DNA of 64,000 nt, from positions 124,001-188,000 of IMG/VR virus record IMGVR_UViG_3300043411_000942; one strand, 5' to 3'. The DNA is from a virus. Each line of letters opens with the position of its first letter. Positions within the stretch are counted from its first letter, which is position 1. The position numbers were made by a program, and so were the translations under genes. Below, piece after piece: positions 54,967 to 63,391 of the stretch. Under the pieces are notes generated by a model. The model did no database searches, had not been told where the DNA came from, and saw nothing but the letters and a program-made list of their open reading frames with translations.

Positions 54967-56418
54967 GTGTGGGATACTCGATATCGTCCACTAGTATTCT
55001 CTGATGTGCTGGGCCAGCAAGGCACAGTGCAGGTGCTTAGAGCTAGGTTAGCCAATGATACAGCTTTGGATACGAGTTACCTCTTCTCCGGGGCTTCTGG
55101 TCAGGGGAAAACCACTCTTGGTCGTATCTTAGCTCGGGCGTTACTTTGCACCCACCTGGACAAGTCTCTCCCAGACCCCTGCAATGCTTGCCCTAATTGC
55201 GTAGCTTGCCTCGAAGACACCTCGTCTGCGTTTGTCGAGAAAGACGCTGCGAACCAGGGCACCACTGAGCACATTCGAAAAATTGTCGAGGACCTACCCT
55301 TCGCTGTGTTCGGCGCCAGAAAGAGGGTTTACCTCTTTGATGAGTGTCATCGCATGAGTCTAGCTGCCCAAGACGGCCTATTGAAGCCTATTGAGGAGAA
55401 GCAGCTTGTAAGTATTCTTTGCACTACCGAGCCTGAAAAGGTTCGACACGCCATTCGTGCTAGGTGTGAAGAGTATGCGATTCGGAGAATCACCAGAGAA
55501 GACATCCTAGGTAGGATGGTGTCTATCCTTCAATCGGAGAAGGTGGACTACGAGGAAGATGCAGTTCTTACCGTGATCGACTTCGCTGGGGGACACGTTC
55601 GAGATGTGTTGAATCGTCTAGAGATGCTAGCGCAAGTTGGGGCAATCACTGTAAGCAGTGCTCGGGCCCATTTGAACTTGTCAGCAGTCACTACCTACTA
55701 CAAGATCCTACTTAGCTTGGTCTCCAATACGCAAGAAGCTCTGGATCTACTAGACTCGCTAGGTGATACAAGTACTCCGGACGAGGTTGCTTCAGGTTTG
55801 ACCGAAGCCGCAATGAACTCCTATCGTTTGGCTATGGGGATGTGTGCTAACTTTAGGTACGCTGACAAGAATCTTGGCTCACGGGTATTCGAAAGTTATG
55901 GTGGTAGTGGGTTAATTGAGTTGGTTAGGGTGCTCACCTCCACGAAGTACTCGACACAAAATGGGCTTGTTTGCGACCTAGTGATCCTCGCTGATAAGTT
56001 GAGTTCGACCGCTCAAGCGCCTGTCCAGGTTCAGATTCAGAGTCCAATCCCGGCCCCTCCTCAGGTCCAGGCGGCCCCTCAGGTCACTGTTCCTGTTGCT
56101 GCCCCTCAGACCCCTACCCCTGCTCCTCAGGTCACTGCTCCTACTCCTGCTCCCGCCCCTCAGGTCCAGGCTCCTGTCACCCAGGATAAAGCCCCTACTC
56201 TGAGCTTCGTACCTCAACCCCCCTTAGGGGATTTAGGGTCTAACGACGTTTGCGCATTGACAGAAGTAGATTCTAAGGCAATGCCTACCGAGAAACCTGG
56301 AGTGGGTCGGATACGAAAACCACTCATCTTTGAAAAGCGAGGTGACAACAATGCCCCTATCCCTCCTAGTACATGGAGAAAGCACTTTGAGGCTCTTTGG
56401 GGCAGGAGACCTAAGTGA
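54967..56418 (+). CDS. dnaX: clamp-loader DnaX (gamma/tau-like)
   Basis: 483 aa, GTG start. 'YLFSGASGQGKTTLGRILAR' (Walker A), zinc 'DPCNACPNCVACLEDTSSAF', 'RVYLFDECHRMSLAAQDGLL' (Walker B), 'ILCTTEPEKVRHAIRARCEE' (SRC-type). AAA+ and domain III match DnaX. Residues about 350-430 are a Pro/Ala/Gln-rich disordered linker (PAPPQVQAAPQVTVPVAAP), then a short C-terminal domain. Assembles with the delta' and delta genes at 35493 and 36609, far upstream. Confidence 0.92.
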   Translation: MWDTRYRPLVFSDVLGQQGTVQVLRARLANDTALDTSYLFSGASGQGKTTLGRILARALLCTHLDKSLPDPCNACPNCVACLEDTSSAFVEKDAANQGTTEHIRKIVEDLPFAVFGARKRVYLFDECHRMSLAAQDGLLKPIEEKQLVSILCTTEPEKVRHAIRARCEEYAIRRITREDILGRMVSILQSEKVDYEEDAVLTVIDFAGGHVRDVLNRLEMLAQVGAITVSSARAHLNLSAVTTYYKILLSLVSNTQEALDLLDSLGDTSTPDEVASGLTEAAMNSYRLAMGMCANFRYADKNLGSRVFESYGGSGLIELVRVLTSTKYSTQNGLVCDLVILADKLSSTAQAPVQVQIQSPIPAPPQVQAAPQVTVPVAAPQTPTPAPQVTAPTPAPAPQVQAPVTQDKAPTLSFVPQPPLGDLGSNDVCALTEVDSKAMPTEKPGVGRIRKPLIFEKRGDNNAPIPPSTWRKHFEALWGRRPK

Positions 56419-58286
56419 CTGCTAGTCCCCTAGATGAGTGGGTTGTCATCGAGCTAAGTGCTCAAGGGGAAGAGGAGGACCCGGATACTATCCTACAGGC
56501 CATACGACGGCTCCTAAAGAGGGAGGTAGAGATTTTCCTTCCGGTGTCTATACGTACTTCCGGAGACAGTAGGGTCGTTCACAAGCTAATTGACAATTAT
56601 GTCTTCGTTCGACGAACTCTACCCGATACAGCGTACCTGAGGTTGGAGGGGACACGGTATATCGACTCAGTCCTCACTAGCAACAAGTCGACTGGCACAT
56701 CAAGAAAAATTACTGGAGTGCGCAACTCTGACATAGAGAAGATGCGACGTCAGATCCATGTGGAGTGCGAACAGGGGATCAATGTTGGGGATGAGGTCCA
56801 GATTACTGGGGGCGCTTACCGCAATATTGTAGGTAAGGTGATAGAGGACATCCCAGAAACAGAGTCCGTTCAAGTTCACATTCAGCTAAGGTCAAAGGAG
56901 GCGATTGTCACACTCCCTCGATCGTTCCTAAGATTTGTCGCTAAGGGTCAGCAGCAAGCAAGCTCAGACTTTGCCCCTTTCGCCAACAAATTGACCCGCA
57001 TTAGGGACTGGATTGAAGGGCTAAGGCCACTTGCTATCGTGCCCGGTAAAGTCTCACCTTTACTTGAGTGCTACGTAAGATGGCGGAGGCTAACTCAATG
57101 GTGGACCTCCCACCAGAGCCTGAAGTTCGATCCAAACCAGCTCCTACGTGGTACCAATCTCTTAGAGACTCAAATCCTATCTAAGTTGGAGGTACTTAGG
57201 CAGCAAGTAGCACTTACGCGCAGTCGTCCTTTCTTTGAGCTTGTGGCTATTAGCAAGGGCTTAGAGCGCGCAGACAACGTGAGGAGTAAGTTGTCCGCTA
57301 CCTTAGGTAAGGTGCGGCAACTCCAGCGACTGCACCAAAGATTGGCTGCGATTAACAGTGAAGTTCGATGGCTAGAGGCTAGCCTGTTGGGTAAAGGTAG
57401 ACATATGGTACAGAATGTAGTCGTAGATGGACTTAACTTGGCGTATCGAGTTTACTATGCGTACGCAGCTTCCCGAGGATATATGGCCCCTGCAACTGAG
57501 GGTACAGTCCTGGCTCAAACCTTCCTCAAGAGTCTAGCTAGCCTTAGAAAGAAGTTCGATCGCGCCAATATCTATGTCGTGTGGGATGGCTCTTCTCAGT
57601 ACCGAAGAGGGTTGTTCTCGGACTACAAGAAGGGTAGATCCTCCCCACCATGGAAAGAATCCGAGATGCAAAGTCTCAGAGAGGTTCTGTCCGGACTAAA
57701 GGTGCAACAAGTCTGTAACCCTACAGAGGAGGCGGATGACGTGATTGCTTGCCTGGTAAGAGGTCCTCTCAAAGGTCAAGCAAACGTCATTGTGTCCACA
57801 GACCGAGACTTCCTACAGCTTGTCACCCACTCCGACTTGTTGCTGGTCCCAAAGCAAGGAGCACGAGCAGAGCTTTTGTACGACCGGGATAAGGTAGTGT
57901 CGGAATTTGGCCTGGCCCCAGAGAGACTCAACCAGTACAAGGCGTTCTGTGGGGACAAGTCCGACAACCTTCCTGGAGTTCCACGCGTACCGAAGAAGGT
58001 ATTCGTCGACCTAATCAATACTTTCCACGACGTCGAAAGTATCTTCGCATCTAGCCTGTCCAACTTGACTGTCAAACAGTGTGCGCAAATGCGAGGTTCC
58101 GAGGCTCAGGTGAAGTTGAACCTACACCTGGTCACGCTACGCTCTGACCTAACCTTTGAATACTTCCCTGAGTTGACGCCAGATGAGACTGAGGGAGTAC
58201 TGACACGACATGGCGTCTCTACTACCCTAGCAAGCAGTGTGCGGCGTAAGTCAGGGTTCGAAAAGTTCGGTACCTCTAACCCATAG
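56415..58286 (+). CDS. NusG-like/KOW and 5'-3' exonuclease fusion
   Basis: 623 aa in one frame, overlapping dnaX by 4 nt. The N-terminal ~190 residues resemble NusG: NGN-like 'DEWVVIELSAQGEEEDPDTI' and 'VHKLIDNYVFVRRTLPDTAY', then KOW 'VGDEVQITGGAYRNIVGKVI'. A linker follows; from 'MVQNVVVDGLNLAYRVYYAY' (about residue 331, ATG 57405) is a PIN/FEN 5'-3' exonuclease: 'TEEADDVIACLVRGPL', 'NVIVSTDRDFLQLVTHSDLL', 'AFCGDKSDNLPGVPRVPKKV'. A downstream start may also make a free exonuclease. Confidence 0.82.
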   Translation: MTASPLDEWVVIELSAQGEEEDPDTILQAIRRLLKREVEIFLPVSIRTSGDSRVVHKLIDNYVFVRRTLPDTAYLRLEGTRYIDSVLTSNKSTGTSRKITGVRNSDIEKMRRQIHVECEQGINVGDEVQITGGAYRNIVGKVIEDIPETESVQVHIQLRSKEAIVTLPRSFLRFVAKGQQQASSDFAPFANKLTRIRDWIEGLRPLAIVPGKVSPLLECYVRWRRLTQWWTSHQSLKFDPNQLLRGTNLLETQILSKLEVLRQQVALTRSRPFFELVAISKGLERADNVRSKLSATLGKVRQLQRLHQRLAAINSEVRWLEASLLGKGRHMVQNVVVDGLNLAYRVYYAYAASRGYMAPATEGTVLAQTFLKSLASLRKKFDRANIYVVWDGSSQYRRGLFSDYKKGRSSPPWKESEMQSLREVLSGLKVQQVCNPTEEADDVIACLVRGPLKGQANVIVSTDRDFLQLVTHSDLLLVPKQGARAELLYDRDKVVSEFGLAPERLNQYKAFCGDKSDNLPGVPRVPKKVFVDLINTFHDVESIFASSLSNLTVKQCAQMRGSEAQVKLNLHLVTLRSDLTFEYFPELTPDETEGVLTRHGVSTTLASSVRRKSGFEKFGTSNP

Positions 58287-58432
58287 CATTCCACGTAGAT
58301 TGGTGGAGTATCTGGAGATTATAGACGATTAGCTAATTTTGGTTGGATCTTTTGGGTGTGTTGTGGCAGAGTTACCTCTAGTAGCTTTGAGTGGGTACCT
58401 TTGTGCCTTGCTCGTTACAAGAGGTCTAAACC

Positions 58433-59050
58433 ATGGCAGACGGATATCTTATCCTTGTAGACCCGACCGAGTTAGCTAATCGATTCTCCACTCAGCCAAA
58501 GGAATTTGAGGAGGAAGAAGAGCCCGAAGTAGGCACTAGTATGACTCTGAGCTATGAGAGTCAGATTCAGCCTCTACTAGACCGGATCCCTAAAAGGGAG
58601 GCGGATCTCATGGAGTTGTACTACATGCAAAAGAAACGGCAGGCGGACCTTGCCGAGATCTTTGGGGTGACTCAAGCTGCAATCAGCTATAGGTTGAACC
58701 GAGGATTGCAGAGAATTAGGTTCCTGTTGTCGATCCCAACCCTTAGCGAAGATGGGTTACGTCAGGACCTCCCAGAGGTGCCCTTCAAGCCGACTGACGT
58801 CAACATCCTTGTGGGTATGTGGCAAACAACCTGCCAGTCTGAAGTAGCTTCCAAGTTAGGCCTAACTCAAGGTAGAGTTAGGCATCGTTTTTTTGGGGCT
58901 GTAGTAGTCCTAGAGAAGAGGGCTGCGGAGGACCCTAAGTTCGTCCCCTATTCCAAAGTCTTCAGTTCCATTGCGAATAAAAATTTCAACGTGCTCAGGG
59001 AGGTGCGTCTACCCCAATGGCAGGGGCGTGGTGGAGATGGCTGTTTTTAA
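58433..59050 (+). CDS. sigma-like/dual HTH transcription factor
   Basis: 205 aa. 'IPKREADLMELYYMQKKRQA' and 'DLAEIFGVTQAAISYRLNRG' is a sigma-70 region 4-like HTH (about residues 55-95); a second HTH-like motif 'SEVASKLGLTQGRVRHRFFG' follows at about 135. Candidate recogniser of the GGTTAA/TACGTA promoter motif, along with the 19239 protein. It has no region 2. Confidence 0.7.
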   Translation: MADGYLILVDPTELANRFSTQPKEFEEEEEPEVGTSMTLSYESQIQPLLDRIPKREADLMELYYMQKKRQADLAEIFGVTQAAISYRLNRGLQRIRFLLSIPTLSEDGLRQDLPEVPFKPTDVNILVGMWQTTCQSEVASKLGLTQGRVRHRFFGAVVVLEKRAAEDPKFVPYSKVFSSIANKNFNVLREVRLPQWQGRGGDGCF

Positions 59051-59100
59051 GGTGGTTTCCAGGTACACTAGGCACTACTGGTAAATGTTTTGAATTTGAG

Positions 59101-59129
59101 TTGCCAAGGCTAAGGAAGTCTGGTATGCT
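59101..59129 (+). promoter_or_regulatory. sigma-70 promoter (TTGCCA-N17-TATGCT)
   Basis: TTGCCA 59101-59106, 17 nt, TATGCT 59124-59129, 6 nt before ATG 59136. Host-type, unlike the phage motif. Confidence 0.65.
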
Positions 59130-59135
59130 CCACCC

Positions 59136-60236
59136 ATGAATGTGAAACATGGGTATAGTAAACGACCTGAATATGCCTGTTGGTTGCAACTTAAAGCTAG
59201 GTGCTTAGACCAAAACCATCGAATGTACCCAAATTACGGGGGGCGTGGTATTACGGTTTACGAGCCTTGGGTTCATGACTTTCAAGCGTTCTTTGATTAC
59301 GTTGGAGTACGGCCCTCCGCGAAACACTCTTTGGATAGACTTGATAACAACTCAGGGTACTTACCTGGTAACCTAGCCTGGCGGACTCAACAGGAGCAGT
59401 TACGTAATCGTCGTTCCTTTGGGAGTGGGTTGAAGACCTCTCCTCGCAACCCAAACAGAACTACTAACTTTAAGCATGGGATGATTCACACCTCAGAGTA
59501 CGCCTCTTGGTCAACGATGAAAGACCGATGTCTTAACCGTAACTCAAGTAATTACCCTCGTTGGGGAGCCCGTGGGATTAAGGTTTACGAGCCTTGGGTT
59601 CACGACTTTCAAGCCTTCTACACCTACCTTGGGCCAAAACCATCCCCGCAACACTCCCTCGATCGGTTCCCCAATCCAGATGGTAACTACGAGCCTGGTA
59701 ACGTTCGTTGGGCATCCAAGACTGAGCAGAGTCAAAACCGACGACCAACGATTACCGGACCTACTCACGGTAATTTTGACCACGGTTACACGGGCACCCC
59801 AGAATACAAGACCTGGACGAGCATCAAGACCAGGTGCTTCAACGAAAAGCACGACCGGTATGTCTCCTACGGTGGAGCTGGCATCACGATGTGTCAGCGA
59901 TGGAAGAGCAGTTTCCCTGCCTTCTTTGAGGACCTTGGGTCGAAGCCAACCTCAGAGCATAACATCCTCCGAGAGAGCCAAGAGGGGCATTACTCTTGTG
60001 GTGGATGTGTGGAGTGCCTTGAAAATGGCTGGAAGCTCAATGCGCGTTGGGCTACACGAACCGAAGTTAACCAAAACCGCCGTCCTTCTACGAGGTCCGG
60101 TAAGCTCACTTTAGAGAAGGTGCAAGACATCCGTGCTCGTATCCTTAAAGGTGAGACGCACAAGCAACTCGCTGAAGTGTTTATGGTGGGCGTTACCTTG
60201 ATTGGAAAGATAGCTAGACATGAAATCTGGCTTTAG
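59136..60236 (+). CDS. AP2/HNH-like homing protein with three repeats
   Basis: 366 aa. Three ~90-residue repeats, each with a 'HGYSKRPEY..W..LK.RC' start and 'YG..GI.VYEPWVHDFQAF' (positions about 3-90, 110-195 and 205-320), and repeats of 'NRR'. It ends in a resolvase-type HTH ('RARILKGETHKQLAEVFMVG'). These modules are common in phage AP2/homing-type DNA-binding proteins. Driven by its own sigma-70-like promoter, with a start 6 nt after it: probably a mobile, self-transcribed insertion. Confidence 0.8.
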   Translation: MNVKHGYSKRPEYACWLQLKARCLDQNHRMYPNYGGRGITVYEPWVHDFQAFFDYVGVRPSAKHSLDRLDNNSGYLPGNLAWRTQQEQLRNRRSFGSGLKTSPRNPNRTTNFKHGMIHTSEYASWSTMKDRCLNRNSSNYPRWGARGIKVYEPWVHDFQAFYTYLGPKPSPQHSLDRFPNPDGNYEPGNVRWASKTEQSQNRRPTITGPTHGNFDHGYTGTPEYKTWTSIKTRCFNEKHDRYVSYGGAGITMCQRWKSSFPAFFEDLGSKPTSEHNILRESQEGHYSCGGCVECLENGWKLNARWATRTEVNQNRRPSTRSGKLTLEKVQDIRARILKGETHKQLAEVFMVGVTLIGKIARHEIWL

Positions 60237-60247
60237 AGGTAGCATCC

Positions 60248-60373
60248 ATGCCTACAATCTGGCGTATTGTCCACAACGTAGTTGCTCACCCCCTCTTGGA
60301 ACTTCTACCCACTAGCTGGGGGAGTTCGTTTCATGATTGGACCGCCCACAAAGCGTGGGGCAGGGAGGAGTAG
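60248..60373 (+). CDS. small conserved phage protein (41 aa)
   Basis: ATG 60248 to TAG 60373. 'RIVHNVVAHPLLELLPTSWG' then 'FHDWTAHKAWG'; the HN-x-VxHPLL...WG-x-x-FHDWTA pattern recurs in many small phage proteins of unknown function. Confidence 0.6.
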   Translation: MPTIWRIVHNVVAHPLLELLPTSWGSSFHDWTAHKAWGREE

Positions 60374-60374
60374 G

Positions 60375-60770
60375 TTAAAGGTACTTCAGCGCCAAGCCGT
60401 TGATCAGGATGTGCATCAGGTTGTCCGTGATAATCATTAACCACACTGCCATCCAAACAGGCTTTTCTGGGCCGTAACCAGTGGCTTTACACGTCTCCCA
60501 GGAAGAGGGCCACCCCGTCCTTGGTGCGATAAAGTTCTTGATCCAGCAGATATACCTTGCAAGCCGCCAACGGTCGATAACAAAGTGGGTAGTTAGGATG
60601 ACGGCCAGTGCAGGTATGCTGCGAGTTACGGCTAAGAACGGGATAGTGTACGTTACTACATGAGCAAAGGCGGCTAAAGAGCGTTTCGTTTTTTCTGTAG
60701 CCATCCAATCGCTTTGAAAAACGTAGTCCCCAATGGCGTGAGCAATGAGTTGGTCGGTAGAGATGAGCAT
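60375..60770 (-). CDS. DUF3307 family membrane protein
   Basis: 131 aa, the only leftward gene in this part. 'DQLIAHAIGDYVFQSDWMAT', 'HVVTYTIPFLAVTRSIPALA' and 'LTTHFVIDRWRLARYICWIK' match DUF3307, a small multi-pass membrane family with a conserved H-x-x-x-D/E pattern. Common in phages; unknown role. TM segments around residues 40-60 and 100-120. Confidence 0.85.
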   Translation of the reverse strand: MLISTDQLIAHAIGDYVFQSDWMATEKTKRSLAAFAHVVTYTIPFLAVTRSIPALAVILTTHFVIDRWRLARYICWIKNFIAPRTGWPSSWETCKATGYGPEKPVWMAVWLMIITDNLMHILINGLALKYL

Positions 60771-60866
60771 GTTTGTAGGTACCCTAGCTTCATAGTTGAG
60801 TCAAGCTCGTATTGAGGTAGGGGTTGTTGAGGTTCCTTTTATGCTATTCTTGTTAAGAGGGACCCT

Positions 60867-61772
60867 GTGCCACTTATCTCAAACTTAAGGTACCACGACT
60901 ACCAGTTTGAATTGCCTGTTTCCAGTGGGAAATGGAAGTGGGTAACTCGACTTGACGTGTCGCAGTCCAGTCCAGCCTTCTACATTAGGGATGTGATCTC
61001 TCCCTACGGGTTGCTGCGAGACTCGATTCCTATCCCTGGGGAAGTTGTCCAGTCGATGGCTCAGTCCATCCAAGACCTTAAGGACAACTTCAAGCCACAC
61101 ATCCTTGTAGGACCTCCAACCTCCTTGACCTTTTTGGTCGATGAGGGTCGGGGGACCTCCTTGCCTCAGACTCTCATTCTCACGAATGATGGAGTTTACG
61201 GTTCGCTACTTGGGATGAGCTTGACTCCGTCAGCTGCTTACGTGAGAGTGACTCCAGGTAGTGTGGGTAACCTAGCGTTCAACGCGTCAGGTCAGATCTC
61301 TGTGGACGTAAACTCCACCAACCTACTATCAGCGAACTCTCCTTATGCTGAGAGCATCACAATTCAGGACTCGACGGCAACAAATAGTCCTCGTAATCTT
61401 CCGATTACCATTGTGGTTAGACCCAAAGCTACAATCCAGGTAACGCCAAGCCTACTCTTCACCTTTACGGTAGCTAAGCCGCTTACTGGGGACTTCCCAG
61501 CTATCCCAGCGCAAACCTTTAACGTGGCCAATATCGGCCTTACCGGGTCGGTACTAGAGTACACGGTCAAGAAACTCTTAGGTCTCTCGGATTGGCTACC
61601 GAGCTTCCTACCCTCTTCTGGTACCCTAACTACCGTAACCTCTGATACGGTTACGGTAACGGTAGCTCCAGCGAGTACGTTATTGGTTGGTACCTATACC
61701 GAGAAGTTGCGTGTTGCTGGGTATAGCTCAAATTCGTACGTCGACGTTGAGATCCGTCTTGTGATTGTGTGA
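60867..61772 (+). CDS. Ig/BACON-like repeat protein (probable virion or adhesion protein)
   Basis: 301 aa, GTG start. An extended -10 (TGCTATTCT) lies at about 60842-60850. N-terminal domain then two Ig-like domains: 'VGPPTSLTFLVDEGRGTSLP' to VDVNSTN, and 'QTFNVANIGLTGSVLEYTVK', 'WLPSFLPSSGTLTTVTSDTV', 'LLVGTYTEKLRVAG', a BACON-like pattern. Rich in Ser/Thr and beta strands. First of a rightward block probably coding for virion proteins. Confidence 0.6.
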   Translation: MPLISNLRYHDYQFELPVSSGKWKWVTRLDVSQSSPAFYIRDVISPYGLLRDSIPIPGEVVQSMAQSIQDLKDNFKPHILVGPPTSLTFLVDEGRGTSLPQTLILTNDGVYGSLLGMSLTPSAAYVRVTPGSVGNLAFNASGQISVDVNSTNLLSANSPYAESITIQDSTATNSPRNLPITIVVRPKATIQVTPSLLFTFTVAKPLTGDFPAIPAQTFNVANIGLTGSVLEYTVKKLLGLSDWLPSFLPSSGTLTTVTSDTVTVTVAPASTLLVGTYTEKLRVAGYSSNSYVDVEIRLVIV

Positions 61773-61778
61773 GGGACT

Positions 61779-62048
61779 ATGACTAAGAACTTCGACCTAG
61801 GTCAATTTCAGGTGCAAGGTGCTACAGGATTCGATGCCTTCTTCTCTCGCGAGGGGGCTCAGATCGTCACCCCTACTCACCGTCGAAAAGTAGCCTCTAT
61901 CCAAGATCTCAAAGAGTTCATACGAGTGGGGGCAGACCAGCTGATCCACAAGTCTGAGCGAGACTTGTGGTCAATCAAAAAAGAGGGGGATGGAAGTCTC
62001 TCGATTGAGCGCCAGTTTGACGACAACGGACAACCTCTAAAGTTTTAA
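61779..62048 (+). CDS. hypothetical protein (89 aa)
   Basis: ATG 61779 with GAGGGAC. 'VASIQDLKEFIRVGADQLIH' helical centre. No family recognised; ends 14 nt before the next gene. Confidence 0.65.
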   Translation: MTKNFDLGQFQVQGATGFDAFFSREGAQIVTPTHRRKVASIQDLKEFIRVGADQLIHKSERDLWSIKKEGDGSLSIERQFDDNGQPLKF

Positions 62049-62061
62049 GGTACCCACCAAG

Positions 62062-63390
62062 ATGGATGTCCGCAAGAAAGTTCGAGTAATCCTAGCACGG
62101 GAGGAAGCTGAAAACCCGCTTCCTCCAGAGGAGACGTCGTTTGTGGGTAGTGGGAAAAGAGACATTCCCCCTAAGCACAAGTTCGACCCCAAGGCTCTTA
62201 AGCCCCTCTCTAGGACCCTACTTTCTGCTAGCGTTGCGCTTGGGCACTCTGTCACAGCCTTCAAAGAGTTCACTCGAATCAAGTCATCTAGTATCTCTCC
62301 AGATGGTAAGCTTGGGGGTCGGGGTTACGTACTAGAGGTGAAGGACGTACGAGCGAAGTTGCAACAAGCTTGTGAGCTACTGTCTTCCGTGACAGATACG
62401 ATGTTCGATGAGATCAACGCCCCACATTGGACTCCGAGCCTTGGGGAGTTGGATGTGAATGAGGCTGAGGATATCACGGAGCTAGTGGAGGAGGCTGGGG
62501 AGGTTCTGGAGGACCCCGAGAAAGCTGGAGAGAAGGACCTAGACGCCATAGAGAGTAAGAATGATGGGCCTGGAGGGTCATCCAAGAGCACTCTGTGGAA
62601 AGATACAGAGAAGGGTAAGGCCTCAGAGGTACCCAATGGGGGAGCCAAGGAGCAGGGAACTCAAGCAAGACCGTTCGGTCAAGTGAAGCAAGCCAATAGC
62701 TCTCTTCCCGTAGACACTCTTCCTGGCCCTAGGGTAAACCACTTGGACCGTGGAGACCAGTTGGGACCAGAAGGGTCCTATAATCGAGATGAGCCCCTCG
62801 TTGAGGACGCTTGGGGGATGTCGAGCACCCTAGAGCCTATCTACGGGGAGAAGTGGGCTACCGGAGATGCCTGGGGAGAGGCTGCCATCCCTGACGGTAA
62901 CGATGGCGTAGCTACAGACGCAAATGACTTTGGGCTAGGGTTTGGGGCTAAGGGTCAAGGTTCTGGGGGTTACGGAGTTACAGCTCCAGACGGGCGAGGA
63001 GTTTGGGGGCCTTCTAGTGACCTCCCTCAAGACTTGGGAGCCCCTACAACAGCCCCACAAAACGCTCCTTATCTAAATGAGAGTGGGCGGAACGTTTGGG
63101 CGTCAAGTGATGCTTGGGGTGTTGCGAAGCTTCCTACGGACAGTCCTGTTGCACGGTCTGATTACTACGATGGGGACAAGGGTGGGAATCAGTTCAACGT
63201 TCTAACAGGAGACTCTCAGCTACCTGGACAGGATGTCTCTTTCAAAGTAGATGTCAATCTACCTAACGTGGGCTACTCTTATGAGCACCAAGACGTCCCA
63301 TACGCTAAGTACGACTCTAGTACGCACTCTCATCGCCACGATCAACAAGACTTGTGGAATGACGAAAACTTTGATAGGGTAGGTAAGTAA
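62062..63390 (+). CDS. hypothetical disordered protein with DAWG repeats (442 aa)
   Basis: The N-terminal ~170 residues are helical ('LSRTLLSASVALGHSVTAFK'); the rest is low-complexity, Gly/Asp-rich, with W-rich repeats (EDAWGMS, GDAWGEA, SDAWGVA, GVWGPSS). Possibly a virion or scaffold protein. No family recognised. Confidence 0.65.
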   Translation: MDVRKKVRVILAREEAENPLPPEETSFVGSGKRDIPPKHKFDPKALKPLSRTLLSASVALGHSVTAFKEFTRIKSSSISPDGKLGGRGYVLEVKDVRAKLQQACELLSSVTDTMFDEINAPHWTPSLGELDVNEAEDITELVEEAGEVLEDPEKAGEKDLDAIESKNDGPGGSSKSTLWKDTEKGKASEVPNGGAKEQGTQARPFGQVKQANSSLPVDTLPGPRVNHLDRGDQLGPEGSYNRDEPLVEDAWGMSSTLEPIYGEKWATGDAWGEAAIPDGNDGVATDANDFGLGFGAKGQGSGGYGVTAPDGRGVWGPSSDLPQDLGAPTTAPQNAPYLNESGRNVWASSDAWGVAKLPTDSPVARSDYYDGDKGGNQFNVLTGDSQLPGQDVSFKVDVNLPNVGYSYEHQDVPYAKYDSSTHSHRHDQQDLWNDENFDRVGK

Positions 63391-63391
63391 C

